This document shows, one piece after another, positions 26,010 to 34,849 of a DNA stretch of 64,000 nt (the stretch's first letter is position 1; each line of letters starts with the position of its first letter). The stretch covers positions 1,483,105 to 1,547,104 of the forward strand of contig CT978603.1 of the NCBI GenBank assembly GCA_000063525.1, read 5' to 3'. Both the position numbers and the translations under genes were made by a program. Below the pieces are notes generated by a model, which saw only the letters and a program-made list of their open reading frames with translations, had not been told where the DNA came from and did not search any database. This DNA comes from Synechococcus sp. RCC307 (GTDB lineage: Bacteria > Cyanobacteriota > Cyanobacteriia > PCC-6307 > Cyanobiaceae).

Positions 26010-27854
26010 ATGGGTTCCAAACACTGGCAGCAGCGCTCCTTGCGCATGGTTTCAGGCCCTTGCCTTGATGAGCCAGATGCCGTGCGTCATCCGGAGTTGC
26101 TGTTAAAGCCCGCGGCAGCGATCACAACCCTGGACTCGGCGGAGCTGCAGCAGCGGTTGCAACAGGCTCAAACCCTGAAAAATTTGCCGGCCTTCGGGCC
26201 ACAGCGTGTGCTGGGGGGCAAAGAGGCCGCCATTTTTGAAGCCGCTGAGCCTCGGGGGCTGTATTGCGCGCTTTGGTGTGGGGTGTGGGCCTCCACTGCG
26301 CTGGGTCTTGGCTACCCCGCCATCAATCCCGATCACCAAGGCGTTCGCATGCTCTGCAAAGCCTTCGCGGGTTCACCGGTGTATCTCGAGCTGATGGCAA
26401 CGGCTCTCAATCTGGCGGCCGATCTACTCGAGGCCTGCATCGAGGAACCACACTCTGTGGCCACCCGCCTCCAGCCCCGCGTGCAGGCAATCCGGGAACT
26501 TGCCTCAATCAGGAGGGGGCATGGGTTCTCGAATGCATTGATTCGGGCGGCAACCCAACGGGGCATTCCCTGCTTCCCGCTTCTACTGGAGCCAGGCTCA
26601 AACTCTCCGCTGTTGCAGTTCGGCATTGGCGCGGCATCGCGGCTGGTTCGTTCATCGGAAACCGATGCCGACTCTTCCATCGGCGCACGCATTGCCGGGT
26701 GCAAGCCGATCACATCCCAATGGCTTCAGCAACTGGGGCTGCCAACTCCCAAAACCGTGATGCTGCCGCTGCAGAGCAGTGTGTTTCAGCTTCTCGAGGC
26801 AGCAGAAAACGTGGGCTGGCCCTGCGTGGTGAAGCCCGATGCCGCAGAGAGGGGCTACGGCGTCACGGTGAACATCACAACGCCCGAGGCATTGGTGGCG
26901 GCCACGGCTCAAGCGGTTCCCTTGGCCCAGCGCGAGGTGCAGGTGCAGGCCCACTGCCCAGGCGCCTATGTGCGCCTGGTGGTGATCAACCACAGCCTGG
27001 TGCGGGCCTTGCGCAGCGAGCCGCCGTTTGTGGTGGGGGATGGGGCCGCCAGCATCATCGCCTTGATTGAGGCCAGAGCAGAAAACTGGAGCAAGCCTGA
27101 CCCGATCACAAGGGAGCATTTGTATGAGCAGCCACAAGCCAACCCAGAGATCGAGCAGCATCTCGCGCAGGCCGGGTTGACGTTGCAATCGGTGCCGGAG
27201 GCCGGCCAACGCGTGGTTTTATCCAGCGAGCTGGTGGACCGCATGAATTGGGTCTACAGCGACTGGCTCGATCTGGTGCATCCCAGCGTGCAGTGGATGG
27301 CGGAATCCATCAGCCACTCGATGGCCATGCCGAACGCAGGCATTGATGTGATCACCACCGACCTCGCCGCTCCCTTGCATGAGGGCAAAACGCAGGTGAT
27401 TGAAGTCAACTCCAACCAAACGCTGCAACGGCCGCAAGCCAAGTCATTCATCGAAGCACTCTTCCCTTCAGCAGCCTCCGCTTGGATTCCGGTTGAGGTG
27501 ATCGTTTGCCTCTCGGCTACCGATGCCGCCGCTCACCTCGATGCTGATCCGGTGGTGCAAGGAGGCGTGGTGGGCATTAGTCCTGCTCTGCAGGAAGCCG
27601 ATAGCCGCTTGTTGGCGACGCCACTGGAGGGATGCATGCTGGTGGGTTACTGCCACCCCGATCAGCTGCTGCATAACCGCTCGATCCGCCACCTGAAAGT
27701 TCTGCTGAGCTGGCAAGAGTTCCTGGATCAGGGCTTGCCCTGTGAGCGGGTGAGCCGGGTGGTCTTGGTTGGCGAGCTGCCCGGCGCTGAGGCTGAGCGC
27801 TGGAGCACATTCGTCAACGAACTGGAAAGGTTGGGGCGCCTGAAGAGGGGTTAA
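26010..27854 (+). CDS. ATP-grasp ligase resembling the cyanophycin synthetase N-terminal half
   Basis: About 614 residues. Residues 1-200 resemble the CphA N-terminal domain. The ATP-grasp domain follows: SSIGARIAGCKPITSQWLQQ, WPCVVKPDAAERGYGVTVNI, VVINHSLVRALR, VGDGAASIIALI and the metal-binding E-x-N of VIEVNSNQTLQ near 465. The Mur-ligase-like half of CphA is absent. Instead there is a C-terminal module of about 130 residues (VEVIVCLSATDAA ... LSWQEFLDQGLPCERV). The enzyme should form amide or ester bonds using ATP; the acceptor may be the adjacent peptide (inference). Several starts are possible (26007 TTG, 26010, 26046). Confidence 0.75.
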   Translation: MGSKHWQQRSLRMVSGPCLDEPDAVRHPELLLKPAAAITTLDSAELQQRLQQAQTLKNLPAFGPQRVLGGKEAAIFEAAEPRGLYCALWCGVWASTALGLGYPAINPDHQGVRMLCKAFAGSPVYLELMATALNLAADLLEACIEEPHSVATRLQPRVQAIRELASIRRGHGFSNALIRAATQRGIPCFPLLLEPGSNSPLLQFGIGAASRLVRSSETDADSSIGARIAGCKPITSQWLQQLGLPTPKTVMLPLQSSVFQLLEAAENVGWPCVVKPDAAERGYGVTVNITTPEALVAATAQAVPLAQREVQVQAHCPGAYVRLVVINHSLVRALRSEPPFVVGDGAASIIALIEARAENWSKPDPITREHLYEQPQANPEIEQHLAQAGLTLQSVPEAGQRVVLSSELVDRMNWVYSDWLDLVHPSVQWMAESISHSMAMPNAGIDVITTDLAAPLHEGKTQVIEVNSNQTLQRPQAKSFIEALFPSAASAWIPVEVIVCLSATDAAAHLDADPVVQGGVVGISPALQEADSRLLATPLEGCMLVGYCHPDQLLHNRSIRHLKVLLSWQEFLDQGLPCERVSRVVLVGELPGAEAERWSTFVNELERLGRLKRG

Positions 27855-27878
27855 TTGCAGTGAACGGCAACCAATTGG

Positions 27879-29651
27879 TTGCTATTGCGTCAGAACTCAG
27901 TAAGTTTTCGCAAGCTGAAGCGCCCACCGGTGAAGTCTCAGTTGTTGCTGCGCACCGGTGGCTTGATCGGCAAGCTGGTTGTTCTCAACGCTCTGGTACT
28001 GCCAGGAGCCTTTATTGGCGAGCAGCTGGTGGGCGGGAATGAAGCGAAGGCGCGAACTGTTGAAGTAGATGGTTACGAATGCACCTGGACACCCAACGCG
28101 AACATATTTCCAGGTGAAGATGCGACTCGTCCGGGATCATGGAGTTGTGTACCGAAGTGGATCTTCGAACAGGAATTCCCTGAAGACCCAGGCAGACCAC
28201 CCAATATCCCACCCTTCGAAGAGATAATCCCGCCAGGTCCGGGAGATGAAGAGATAATCCCGCCAGATCCGGGAGATGAAGAGATAATCCCGCCAGATCC
28301 GGGAGATGAAGAGATAATCCCGCCAGATCCGGGAGATAATTCAAATCGAGTACCTCCTGGTCCTGGCAGCCCCCCACCTGCCGAGGCACGCCGCCGTTGT
28401 GGTGAAGGCCGCTGCCTGGCCATCTTGCGCAGCTTCCGCCCCCCCAACCCGGACAAGGGAACGCAAGCTGTCAGCTTCTACAACCAGGCGCTGATGGAGC
28501 GCTTGCCGCTGCTCACCTACGAAAAAATCACGATTGAGCCGGAGCCCGAACCAGTGATCGAGCCTGCACCGAGCGAACCGGTGCGTGGCCTCTGGAAAAC
28601 CACGCCAGTGGGCGATGAAAAGCTCTACGACTTTGAGCTCGACGGCACCTTCTACAAGGCATCGGATTCAGTCACCTCCTATTACGCCGAACGCGAAAGC
28701 CTGCGGACTTGGGTGAAGGGCTTTGGCGGCAGCACCAGCAACTTCGACCCCGACCGCTGGGGCCATCGCGAATTCAACGCCACCTTTGGTGGTGGTGTTG
28801 TGGGACTCGACTACTCCTTCACCGATAACTTCCAGCTCGGTGGCTATGCCAACTACGGCAAGATCAACACCACCGAATATTCCCCGGTGAATCCAGACTG
28901 GGATCCCAATGGCTGGGGCGGCGGCGTCAAAGCCGTTTACTGGACCGACAATTTCTATGTGCAGGGTGTGCTGGGGCGCACCCAGTGGAATGGCGAGCAG
29001 GTTCGCGATATCCCCGCCAGCGGCCGCTTCGGCTACCTCACCGATGCACAAGTTGCCGCGAGCAGTCGCCCCGATCTAATTGGCGCGCTGCGCACCGTCA
29101 AACCGCAAGCCAGCGGCGATAAAACCCTGAACAGCACCGTGGGAGCCGTGCGGGTGGGCTTGCCGATGCAAGTGGGCAAGTTCTACTTCGAACCGCGCTT
29201 CACCGGCACCTACAGCAACAACCAAGAAGAGGGCTTCACCGAAAGCCGCGGCGCCTTCCCCTTCAACCTGCGCTACGGCGAGCGCACCACCAACTACTGG
29301 TTCACGGATCTGGGCTTCAAGTTGGCCCTGCCGATGCGCACCAAGCAGCGCGGTGCCCTGGTGACACCCAATCTGCTGGTGTCGTGGATGGGGAATTGGG
29401 ATCAGGGCAATCCAGCCCAGCGCTACTACGCCACGTTCAGGAATAGCCAGGGGCAAAAGGGCAGCTACTTCGTGCGCTCCGGGGCTGAGAACGAAAACGC
29501 CCTGGTGCTGGAGGGCGGCCTCGACTACACGGTGAGGAACATCAACGCCACCTCGTTCCTGCTCTATGCCCGCGGCGGGGCGCTGATTTGGGATGACGCC
29601 ACCAAACCCGCCGACTGGCGCGCTTCCGGCGGCTTCACCTTCCAGTTCTGA
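27879..29651 (+). CDS. Outer-membrane beta-barrel protein with repetitive linker
   Basis: 590 residues. A hydrophobic N-terminal segment (GLIGKLVVLNALVLPGAFIG) acts as signal sequence. A Cys-containing short domain and an acidic Pro-rich linker with four copies of EEIIPPDPGD follow. The C-terminal part from about 260 alternates polar and aromatic residues (FTDNFQLGGYANYGKINTTE, VGKFYFEPRFTGTYSNNQEE) and ends in a terminal Phe (GGFTFQF). This is typical of autotransporter-like barrels inserted by BAM. The start is TTG 27879 or GTG 27930; both keep the signal. It borders the island and could be native. Passenger function is unknown. Confidence 0.75.
   Translation: MLLRQNSVSFRKLKRPPVKSQLLLRTGGLIGKLVVLNALVLPGAFIGEQLVGGNEAKARTVEVDGYECTWTPNANIFPGEDATRPGSWSCVPKWIFEQEFPEDPGRPPNIPPFEEIIPPGPGDEEIIPPDPGDEEIIPPDPGDEEIIPPDPGDNSNRVPPGPGSPPPAEARRRCGEGRCLAILRSFRPPNPDKGTQAVSFYNQALMERLPLLTYEKITIEPEPEPVIEPAPSEPVRGLWKTTPVGDEKLYDFELDGTFYKASDSVTSYYAERESLRTWVKGFGGSTSNFDPDRWGHREFNATFGGGVVGLDYSFTDNFQLGGYANYGKINTTEYSPVNPDWDPNGWGGGVKAVYWTDNFYVQGVLGRTQWNGEQVRDIPASGRFGYLTDAQVAASSRPDLIGALRTVKPQASGDKTLNSTVGAVRVGLPMQVGKFYFEPRFTGTYSNNQEEGFTESRGAFPFNLRYGERTTNYWFTDLGFKLALPMRTKQRGALVTPNLLVSWMGNWDQGNPAQRYYATFRNSQGQKGSYFVRSGAENENALVLEGGLDYTVRNINATSFLLYARGGALIWDDATKPADWRASGGFTFQF
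28218..28337 (+). repeat. Four tandem 30-bp repeats encoding EEIIPPDPGD
   Basis: Four head-to-tail 30-base units (28218, 28248, 28278, 28308) that differ by a single base in the first copy (GGT for GAT). They are in frame and near-identical at DNA level, which indicates recent expansion by slippage or unequal crossover. Confidence 0.95.
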
Positions 29652-29698
29652 TCCCAGGCCACATCAAGCGGCAGGATGGTTGTTGGCCTGCTGCTGTT

Positions 29699-30154
29699 GT
29701 GACTGACGCCTTCCCACCCACCAGTGCTGCTGAGGTGCTCGCTCTCTGCGATGGCGCCTGGATGAGCCTGCGGTCTCAGCTGCAACCGGCCGATAGCGAT
29801 GAGGGCTGGCACACCAGCGAAAAAGGCGAGCTCAAGCTGAGCTGGACCGCCTCAGAGAACACCGATGAACTGGGTCGCATGGAGGCCACCCCGCCATCGG
29901 GGCAATCCACAGTTTTGACGTTTTGGGCGGATGGCCGCCTGGAAGGCAGCGGCGGCCAAAAGGGCCGCTGGGAGTTGCAGGTGGGCAGTCGTCTGGTGCT
30001 GATCCACAGCGATGGCGAGCTGCGCATCGAGGAATCGATCAGCTTCACCAAGCCCAACCTGCGGCTGCGCAACCTGCTGATCTGGAAAGGAGAGCAGCTG
30101 CAGGGTTCCCAGTTCTGCTCGGAAATCCGCCGCGTCAGCAAGCCCGCCTCGTGA
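29699..30154 (+). CDS. Phycobiliprotein chromophore lyase, CpcS/CpeS family
   Basis: 151 residues. Lipocalin-like lyase attaching bilins to Cys of phycobiliproteins. The diagnostic C-terminal stretch is present as EESISFTKPNLRLRNLLIWK and SQFCSEIRRVS. The start is GTG 29699 (VTDAFPPTSAAEVL). The stop overlaps the trmD start. The exact bilin and subunit specificity (CpcS, CpeS or CpeU) cannot be judged from sequence alone. It supports a phycobilisome-containing cyanobacterium. Confidence 0.85.
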   Translation: MTDAFPPTSAAEVLALCDGAWMSLRSQLQPADSDEGWHTSEKGELKLSWTASENTDELGRMEATPPSGQSTVLTFWADGRLEGSGGQKGRWELQVGSRLVLIHSDGELRIEESISFTKPNLRLRNLLIWKGEQLQGSQFCSEIRRVSKPAS

Positions 30155-30864
30155 GCAGCTTCCGGCTGGATGTGGTGAGCCTGGTGCCGGAGGTGTTCGA
30201 CAGCCTTCGCGGCCTGGGGGTGATCGGTCGCGCCTTCCATGCCGGCATCGCCGAGCTGCACACCCACAACCCCCGCGATTACGCCACCGATCGCTACCGC
30301 AAGGTTGACGATGAGCCCTACGGCGGCGGTGCGGGCATGGTGCTTAAACCCGAACCGGTGTTTGCCGCCTTTGAAGCGATCCCGGTGCAGCCAAGCCGGC
30401 GGGTGCTGCTGATGACACCGCAAGGCAAGCCGCTGCAGCAGGCCGACCTACGCCGCTGGGCAACCGATTACGAGCAACTGGTCCTGCTCTGCGGCCACTA
30501 CGAAGGCTTTGATGAGCGCATCCGCAGCCTCGCTGATGAAGAGGTGTCGCTTGGTGATTTCGTGCTCACCGGCGGCGAACTGCCGGCGATGACGATCATC
30601 AATGGCACCGTGCGGCTGCGGCCCGGCACCGTGGGCACCGCCGATTCCTTGGTGGAGGAAAGCCACAGCGCAGGGCTGCTGGAGCACCCCCATTACACGC
30701 GCCCCGCCACCTTCCGTGAGATGGACGTGCCGGCGGTGCTGCGCAGCGGCGACCATGGCGCCATTGCCCGCTGGCGCGCCGAGCAGCAGAAGGAACGCAC
30801 CCAACTGCGCCGCCCCGATCTCTGGGCCCAATGGCAGGCAGAGCACCCCGGCAACGAGGGCTGA
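30151..30864 (+). CDS. trmD: tRNA (guanine-37-N1)-methyltransferase TrmD
   Basis: 237 residues, SPOUT family. The knotted SAM site shows LVLLCGHYEGFDERI, VSLGDFVLTGGELPAM and the catalytic-helix region. The N-terminal strand FRLDVVSLVPEVFDSL and the YGGGAGMVLKPEPVF loop are conserved. The start is GTG 30151, overlapping the stop of the lyase gene by 4 bases (GTGA). It methylates G37 of tRNAs reading CNN codons and prevents frameshifting. Confidence 0.97.
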   Translation: MSSFRLDVVSLVPEVFDSLRGLGVIGRAFHAGIAELHTHNPRDYATDRYRKVDDEPYGGGAGMVLKPEPVFAAFEAIPVQPSRRVLLMTPQGKPLQQADLRRWATDYEQLVLLCGHYEGFDERIRSLADEEVSLGDFVLTGGELPAMTIINGTVRLRPGTVGTADSLVEESHSAGLLEHPHYTRPATFREMDVPAVLRSGDHGAIARWRAEQQKERTQLRRPDLWAQWQAEHPGNEG

Positions 30865-31812
30865 TCAGCCCTGCTGCTGGAGATTCTTGAGCGCCGTGAG
30901 CAAGGCCGCAGGGCTCTGGGGATCCACCATCAACACGCTGCCGCCTTTGGCCTGGGCCATCTGCTCGCCCATGCCCATCCACTCACTGGCCAGCAGCAGG
31001 CGCATGGCTTCAGCGGCTTGGGGATTGGTCTGCAGTGCCTGGGCCAATTCGCCAGCAGCCAGAGCTTTGGCCTGAGCAATGAGCTGCTGTTGCTGCGCTT
31101 CGGCTTCGGCTTCTAAAACCAAGGCTTCTTTGCGGGCCTTGGCATCGAGCACCAGTGATTCAGCCCGCCCGCGGGCCTCATTCACCTGGGCCTCCCGCTC
31201 CCCTTCTGAGCGCAAAATCGCGGCCCGCTTTTCGCGCTCAGCCGTCATCTGCTGCTCCATCGCCTGCTGCACCCCTTTCGACGGATGAATGTCGCGCAGC
31301 TCCACGCGGGTCACCTTCACGCCCCAGGGGTCGGTGGCCTGATCGAGATCGCGCAGCAACACCTCATTCACCTCCTGGCGGGTGGTGAAGGTTTGATCGA
31401 GATCGAGCTTGCCCATCTCGGCGCGAATTTGCGTGAGCACCAAATTCACCATCGCCGCCTGCAGGTTGTCGACGGCGTAATGGGCGCGGGGGTGCTCCAG
31501 CAGCTGCCAATAGACCACTGCATCCACCTCAATCGAGACGTTGTCGCGGGTGAAGCACTGCTGCGGGGGAATATCGAGCACCCGCTCTTTCAGCGATTCC
31601 AGGCTCACCACCCGCTCCACCACCGGCATCACAAATGACATCCCCGGAGTGAGCTGGCGGTCGTATTTGCCGAGCCTCTCCACCAGGCGCGACTGGCCGC
31701 CGCTGGTGATCTTGACGCTGCTGCCCCCCAGCCAGGCGATCACCACGAGCGCCGGGATCCCAAAAAATGCTTCCACAGCAGCTGGTGCAGACCGCCCAAC
31801 GCTAGGCAGCAT
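30865..31812 (-). CDS. SPFH/band 7 protein, stomatin-like (QmcA type)
   Basis: 315 residues. One N-terminal hydrophobic anchor (FFGIPALVVIAWLGG) is followed by the band 7 domain (QSRLVERLGKYDRQLTPGMS, DNVSIEVDAVVYWQ, RAEMGKLDLDQTF). A coiled Ala/Glu-rich helix comes next (ARKEALVLEAEAEAQQQQL). Stomatin-like proteins form membrane microdomain scaffolds. The adjacent divergent NfeD-type gene is the classic partner. The start is ATG 31812; GTG 31776 would also preserve the anchor. It is convergent with trmD with no gap. Confidence 0.9.
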   Translation of the reverse strand: MLPSVGRSAPAAVEAFFGIPALVVIAWLGGSSVKITSGGQSRLVERLGKYDRQLTPGMSFVMPVVERVVSLESLKERVLDIPPQQCFTRDNVSIEVDAVVYWQLLEHPRAHYAVDNLQAAMVNLVLTQIRAEMGKLDLDQTFTTRQEVNEVLLRDLDQATDPWGVKVTRVELRDIHPSKGVQQAMEQQMTAEREKRAAILRSEGEREAQVNEARGRAESLVLDAKARKEALVLEAEAEAQQQQLIAQAKALAAGELAQALQTNPQAAEAMRLLLASEWMGMGEQMAQAKGGSVLMVDPQSPAALLTALKNLQQQG

Positions 31813-31842
31813 GAAAGCAACAGGCTGCAGTGGGCATCGCCG

Positions 31843-32274
31843 ATGGAGGCCATCACCTGGCTGTTGATTGGTTTGGCCCTGCTGGCCAGTGAATGGCTTG
31901 GCGCCAGCTTCGATGGGCTGCTGCCAGCAGCGGTGGCGGCCCTGCTGATCTCGATGCTCACGGCCGTGCTGCCGCTGGCGCTTTGGCCGCAGCTGCTGCT
32001 GTTTGGTGTGCTCACCGGCGGCTTGTTGCTGGCGATCCGGCGCTGGTCAAAGAGTCAAAAAGAGCGCGCCATTGCCCAAAGCCCAGCAGCAGAGCGGGCC
32101 ACGGTGATCGGCGGTTTTGATCAGGCAAGCAGCGGCCGGGTGCGCTGGCAGGGCCAGAGCTGGGCGGCCGACAATCTCGAACCGGGGCAGCTGCTGGCCC
32201 CAGGCGCTGTGGTGGTGGTGATGGGGCGCGAGGGCACCAGGCTGCAGGTGCTGGCTTCTAAGGTCGAGCCATGA
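31843..32274 (+). CDS. NfeD family membrane protein
   Basis: 143 residues with two or three TM segments ([37 protein letters not shown]) and a C-terminal OB-fold ([31 protein letters not shown]) typical of short NfeD proteins. It partners with the stomatin homologue encoded divergently 30 bases away. Its stop overlaps the ispF start by 4 bases. Confidence 0.88.
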   Translation: MEAITWLLIGLALLASEWLGASFDGLLPAAVAALLISMLTAVLPLALWPQLLLFGVLTGGLLLAIRRWSKSQKERAIAQSPAAERATVIGGFDQASSGRVRWQGQSWAADNLEPGQLLAPGAVVVVMGREGTRLQVLASKVEP

Positions 32275-32756
32275 ACATCCGCGTTGGCAACGGCTACGAC
32301 ATCCACCGGCTGGTGCCGGGCCGCCCACTGATCCTGGGCGGCCAAACCCTCGAGCACCCAGGTGGCCTGGGCCTCGATGGCCACAGCGATGCTGATGTGC
32401 TGGTGCACGCGATCATGGACGCCTTGCTCGGCGCCCTCTCGCTAGGCGATATCGGCAAATACTTCCCGCCCACCGATCCCAAATGGAAAGGGGCCGACAG
32501 CCTGCTTCTGCTGGAGCAAGTGATGGGCCTGGTGCGTGAGCGCGGCTGGAGCGTGGTGAATGTGGATTCGGTGGTGATCGCCGAGCGGCCCAAGCTCAAG
32601 CCCCACATCGAGGCGATGCGCGCAGCGATTGCAGAGCGCATGGGCCTGGATCCTGAGCAGGTGGGCGTGAAGGCCACCACCAACGAAAAGCTGGGAGCTG
32701 AAGGCAGGGAAGAAGGCATTTCCTGCCAGGCCGTGGCCCTGCTCTTCAAGCCATGA
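32271..32756 (+). CDS. ispF: 2-C-methyl-D-erythritol 2,4-cyclodiphosphate synthase
   Basis: 161 residues. Fifth step of the MEP isoprenoid pathway, forming MEcPP with loss of CMP. The metal ligands D and H are in [11 protein letters not shown] and the His in [15 protein letters not shown]. The C-terminal [19 protein letters not shown] is diagnostic. It is the second gene of a tight run of overlapping genes (NfeD, ispF, TIGR03792-type, methyltransferase, larB), each overlapping by ATGA. Confidence 0.97.
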   Translation: MNIRVGNGYDIHRLVPGRPLILGGQTLEHPGGLGLDGHSDADVLVHAIMDALLGALSLGDIGKYFPPTDPKWKGADSLLLLEQVMGLVRERGWSVVNVDSVVIAERPKLKPHIEAMRAAIAERMGLDPEQVGVKATTNEKLGAEGREEGISCQAVALLFKP

Positions 32757-33157
32757 GCTGGCTGCCCGCGCTGCTGCTGAGCCTGCTGCTTTGGGCCGCC
32801 CCAGCCTGGGCGGTGCGCCCCCTCGATCCAGCCGCTGGTGTGGTGGAGGTGCTGCAGATGCCGGTGAGCGCTGGGCAGCGCCAATGCTGGCGCCAGGCCG
32901 AGGAGGCCCACTGGGAACCCTGGCTGGAGCAGCAAGATGGCTACCGCGGCCGCGAGCTGCTCTGGGATCCGGAGCGCCAGCAGGCGGTGGTGCTGGTGGG
33001 CTGGCAGTCGCAACAGCAATGGGATGCCATCCCAGCCAGCAGCATTGGCTCCACCGAGGAGGCGTTCAACGCGCAACTGCGCGATTGCCTCGGCGTCAAC
33101 GCCGAGGCACCTCTCCCGCTGCAGCGAACTGGAGCGCTCAAGCCGCTGCAGCCATGA
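32753..33157 (+). CDS. Secreted TIGR03792-type cyanobacterial protein
   Basis: 134 residues. A signal peptide ([20 protein letters not shown]) is cut after AWA. The mature part has the family signature of an ABM-like fold: [20 protein letters not shown] then [20 protein letters not shown]. The family is restricted to cyanobacteria and has no known function. Its start overlaps ispF. Confidence 0.8.
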   Translation: MSWLPALLLSLLLWAAPAWAVRPLDPAAGVVEVLQMPVSAGQRQCWRQAEEAHWEPWLEQQDGYRGRELLWDPERQQAVVLVGWQSQQQWDAIPASSIGSTEEAFNAQLRDCLGVNAEAPLPLQRTGALKPLQP

Positions 33158-33948
33158 CCTATGTGCTCGGCACCCATAGCGCTGAGCTCCAGCGGCTCGG
33201 CCGCCAGCACCGCTTTTGGCGCCAGGAATGCCGCAGCGGGTTGCAGCGCGCTGGCTTTGGCGCTGGCGATCGGCTCTTGGATCTCGGCTGCGGGCCGGGA
33301 TTTTGCAGCCTTGAACTCGCTGAGCTGGTGGGCCCCAGCGGCCAGGTGCTGGGGCTGGATCTTTCGCCGAACTACATCGAGCATCTCCAGCAGCTGGCCC
33401 ATCAGCAGAACTTGAGCCAACTGCGCGGCATCGCCACCGATCTGGCCGAACCGCAACAGCTGCCGGAGGCTGGCCACTGGGATGGGGCCTGGTGCCGCTG
33501 GCTGTGGATGTTTTTGCCCAAGCTCGAGCCCCTGCTCGATGGCCTCGGCTCAGCGCTGCGCCCCGGCGGGCGGCTAGTGCTGCAGGAATACATCCGCTGG
33601 GACAGCTTTTCGCTGCGCCCTGGCGGCAGCGCCCTGGCGGAGTTCGTTGCCACCTGCATCCGCCACTGGCGCGATCAAGGCGGCGATCCCGATGTGGCCA
33701 GCCGGCTGCCGGAGCTGCTTAGTCAGCGCGGCTGGCGGCTGGTGAGCTGCCGCAGCCTGCTGGATTGCTCCACCAGCAGCGAAGCCAAAGCCCTGTGGCT
33801 GCAGGACTTTCTCTCCAGCTATCCGCAGCAGCTGCAACAACTTGGCCTGTGGAGCGACCAGCAGCAGCAGCGGCTGGAGGCCGAGCAAGCCAGCGCCATG
33901 CTGTGGATGACGCCAACGCTGGTGGAGCAGATCTGGGAGCGGCCATGA
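33154..33948 (+). CDS. Class I SAM-dependent methyltransferase
   Basis: 264 residues. Motif I is LLDLGCGPGFCSLELAEL near residue 45, followed by VLGLDLSPNYIEH and the post-I/II segments ATDLAEPQQLPEAGHWDGAW and RPGGRLVLQEYIRWD. The substrate is unknown; the C-terminal half is helical and unlike UbiE. It lies between the TIGR03792-type gene and larB with ATGA overlaps on both sides. Confidence 0.85.
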   Translation: MTYVLGTHSAELQRLGRQHRFWRQECRSGLQRAGFGAGDRLLDLGCGPGFCSLELAELVGPSGQVLGLDLSPNYIEHLQQLAHQQNLSQLRGIATDLAEPQQLPEAGHWDGAWCRWLWMFLPKLEPLLDGLGSALRPGGRLVLQEYIRWDSFSLRPGGSALAEFVATCIRHWRDQGGDPDVASRLPELLSQRGWRLVSCRSLLDCSTSSEAKALWLQDFLSSYPQQLQQLGLWSDQQQQRLEAEQASAMLWMTPTLVEQIWERP

Positions 33949-34592
33949 GTGAGCACCGCCTGGATCTTGAGCGGCGCCAGCGCCTCGGGCTAGTGGAGGC
34001 GATCTGGGGTGAGCACAAAAGCGCCGAGCAGATCATCGCCATCGCCCGCGACTTTCAAAGCGCCGGTGAACTCGCCCTGGTCACCCGCGTTGATGAGGCC
34101 AAAGCCGCAGCCATCCAGGACTCAATCCCGGAGCTGGTGCACCACAGCCAAGCGCGCTGCCTCACCCTGGGCGAGCTGCCCAAAGCCACCCAGCCAGCGG
34201 TGGGCTTGCTGTGCGGGGGAAGCAGTGATCTGCCCGTGCTCGCTGAAGCCGAGCTGGCCCTGCACTGCCATGGCATCGCCAGCCAGCGCTTTGCCGATGT
34301 GGGCGTGGCCGGGCTGCACCGGCTGCTCAAGGTGATCCCTGAGCTCAATGAGCTGCAGCTTTTGATCGCCTTTGCCGGCATGGAAGGCGCCCTGCCCACC
34401 GTGCTGGCTGGCCTGGTGCCGCAACCGATCATCGGCGTGCCGGTGAGCGTGGGTTATGGCGTCAGCGCCGGCGGCCAAGCGGCCCTTAGCGGCATGCTCG
34501 CCAGCTGCGCGCCTGGGCTCACGGTGGTCAACATCGACAACGGCTACGGCGCAGCGATGGCCGCGTTGCGGGTTCTGCGGGGCCGTGGCTAA
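33945..34592 (+). CDS. larB: Nickel pincer cofactor biosynthesis protein LarB
   Basis: 215 residues. Carboxylates and hydrolyses nicotinic acid adenine dinucleotide in synthesis of the lactate racemase nickel-pincer cofactor. The PurE-like core is seen: GLLCGGSSDLPVLAEAELAL, DVGVAGLHRLL, IAFAGMEGALPTVLAGL and PIIGVPVSVGYG. LarC and LarE are not in the window. The start ATG overlaps the methyltransferase stop. Family certain; the pathway use here is unclear, as many bacteria carry larB-like genes without LarA. Confidence 0.88.
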   Translation: MSEHRLDLERRQRLGLVEAIWGEHKSAEQIIAIARDFQSAGELALVTRVDEAKAAAIQDSIPELVHHSQARCLTLGELPKATQPAVGLLCGGSSDLPVLAEAELALHCHGIASQRFADVGVAGLHRLLKVIPELNELQLLIAFAGMEGALPTVLAGLVPQPIIGVPVSVGYGVSAGGQAALSGMLASCAPGLTVVNIDNGYGAAMAALRVLRGRG

Positions 34593-34616
34593 GTCAAGGA
34601 TTCCTGCAATCAACTC

Positions 34617-34847
34617 ATGAGCGAAAGCGGCGGAGGCAAGTCCGGCGTCAACGTCGGCGCTGTGGTCGTGGTGGTAATCGTGGTGGGCGTGATCATTGCC
34701 GCCATCGGCATCAACAACCAGCAGCAGAGCCCCAAAAAAGAGGCCGAGAAGGTGCTCAAAGAGAGCGTCGAGAAGGTCAAAGACGCCACCAAAGATGGCT
34801 TGGGCGACGCCAAGAAGAAGATGGAAGCCGCTGGCGGCGGCAACTAG
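34617..34847 (+). CDS. Small single-pass membrane protein
   Basis: 76 residues. A short Gly/Ser N-terminus, one strong TM helix (VGAVVVVVIVVGVIIAAIGI) and a Lys/Glu-rich amphipathic tail (EKVLKESVEKVKDATKDGL). The layout is like small stress or thylakoid-membrane-associated proteins, but no family is recognised. It follows larB by 24 bases and is convergent with the DUF1517 gene with 2 bases between them. Confidence 0.7.
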   Translation: MSESGGGKSGVNVGAVVVVVIVVGVIIAAIGINNQQQSPKKEAEKVLKESVEKVKDATKDGLGDAKKKMEAAGGGN

Positions 34848-34849
34848 GC

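Noticed and set aside
28218-28337. CRISPR array
   Set aside because: Units are contiguous and in frame without spacers; it is a protein-coding tandem repeat.
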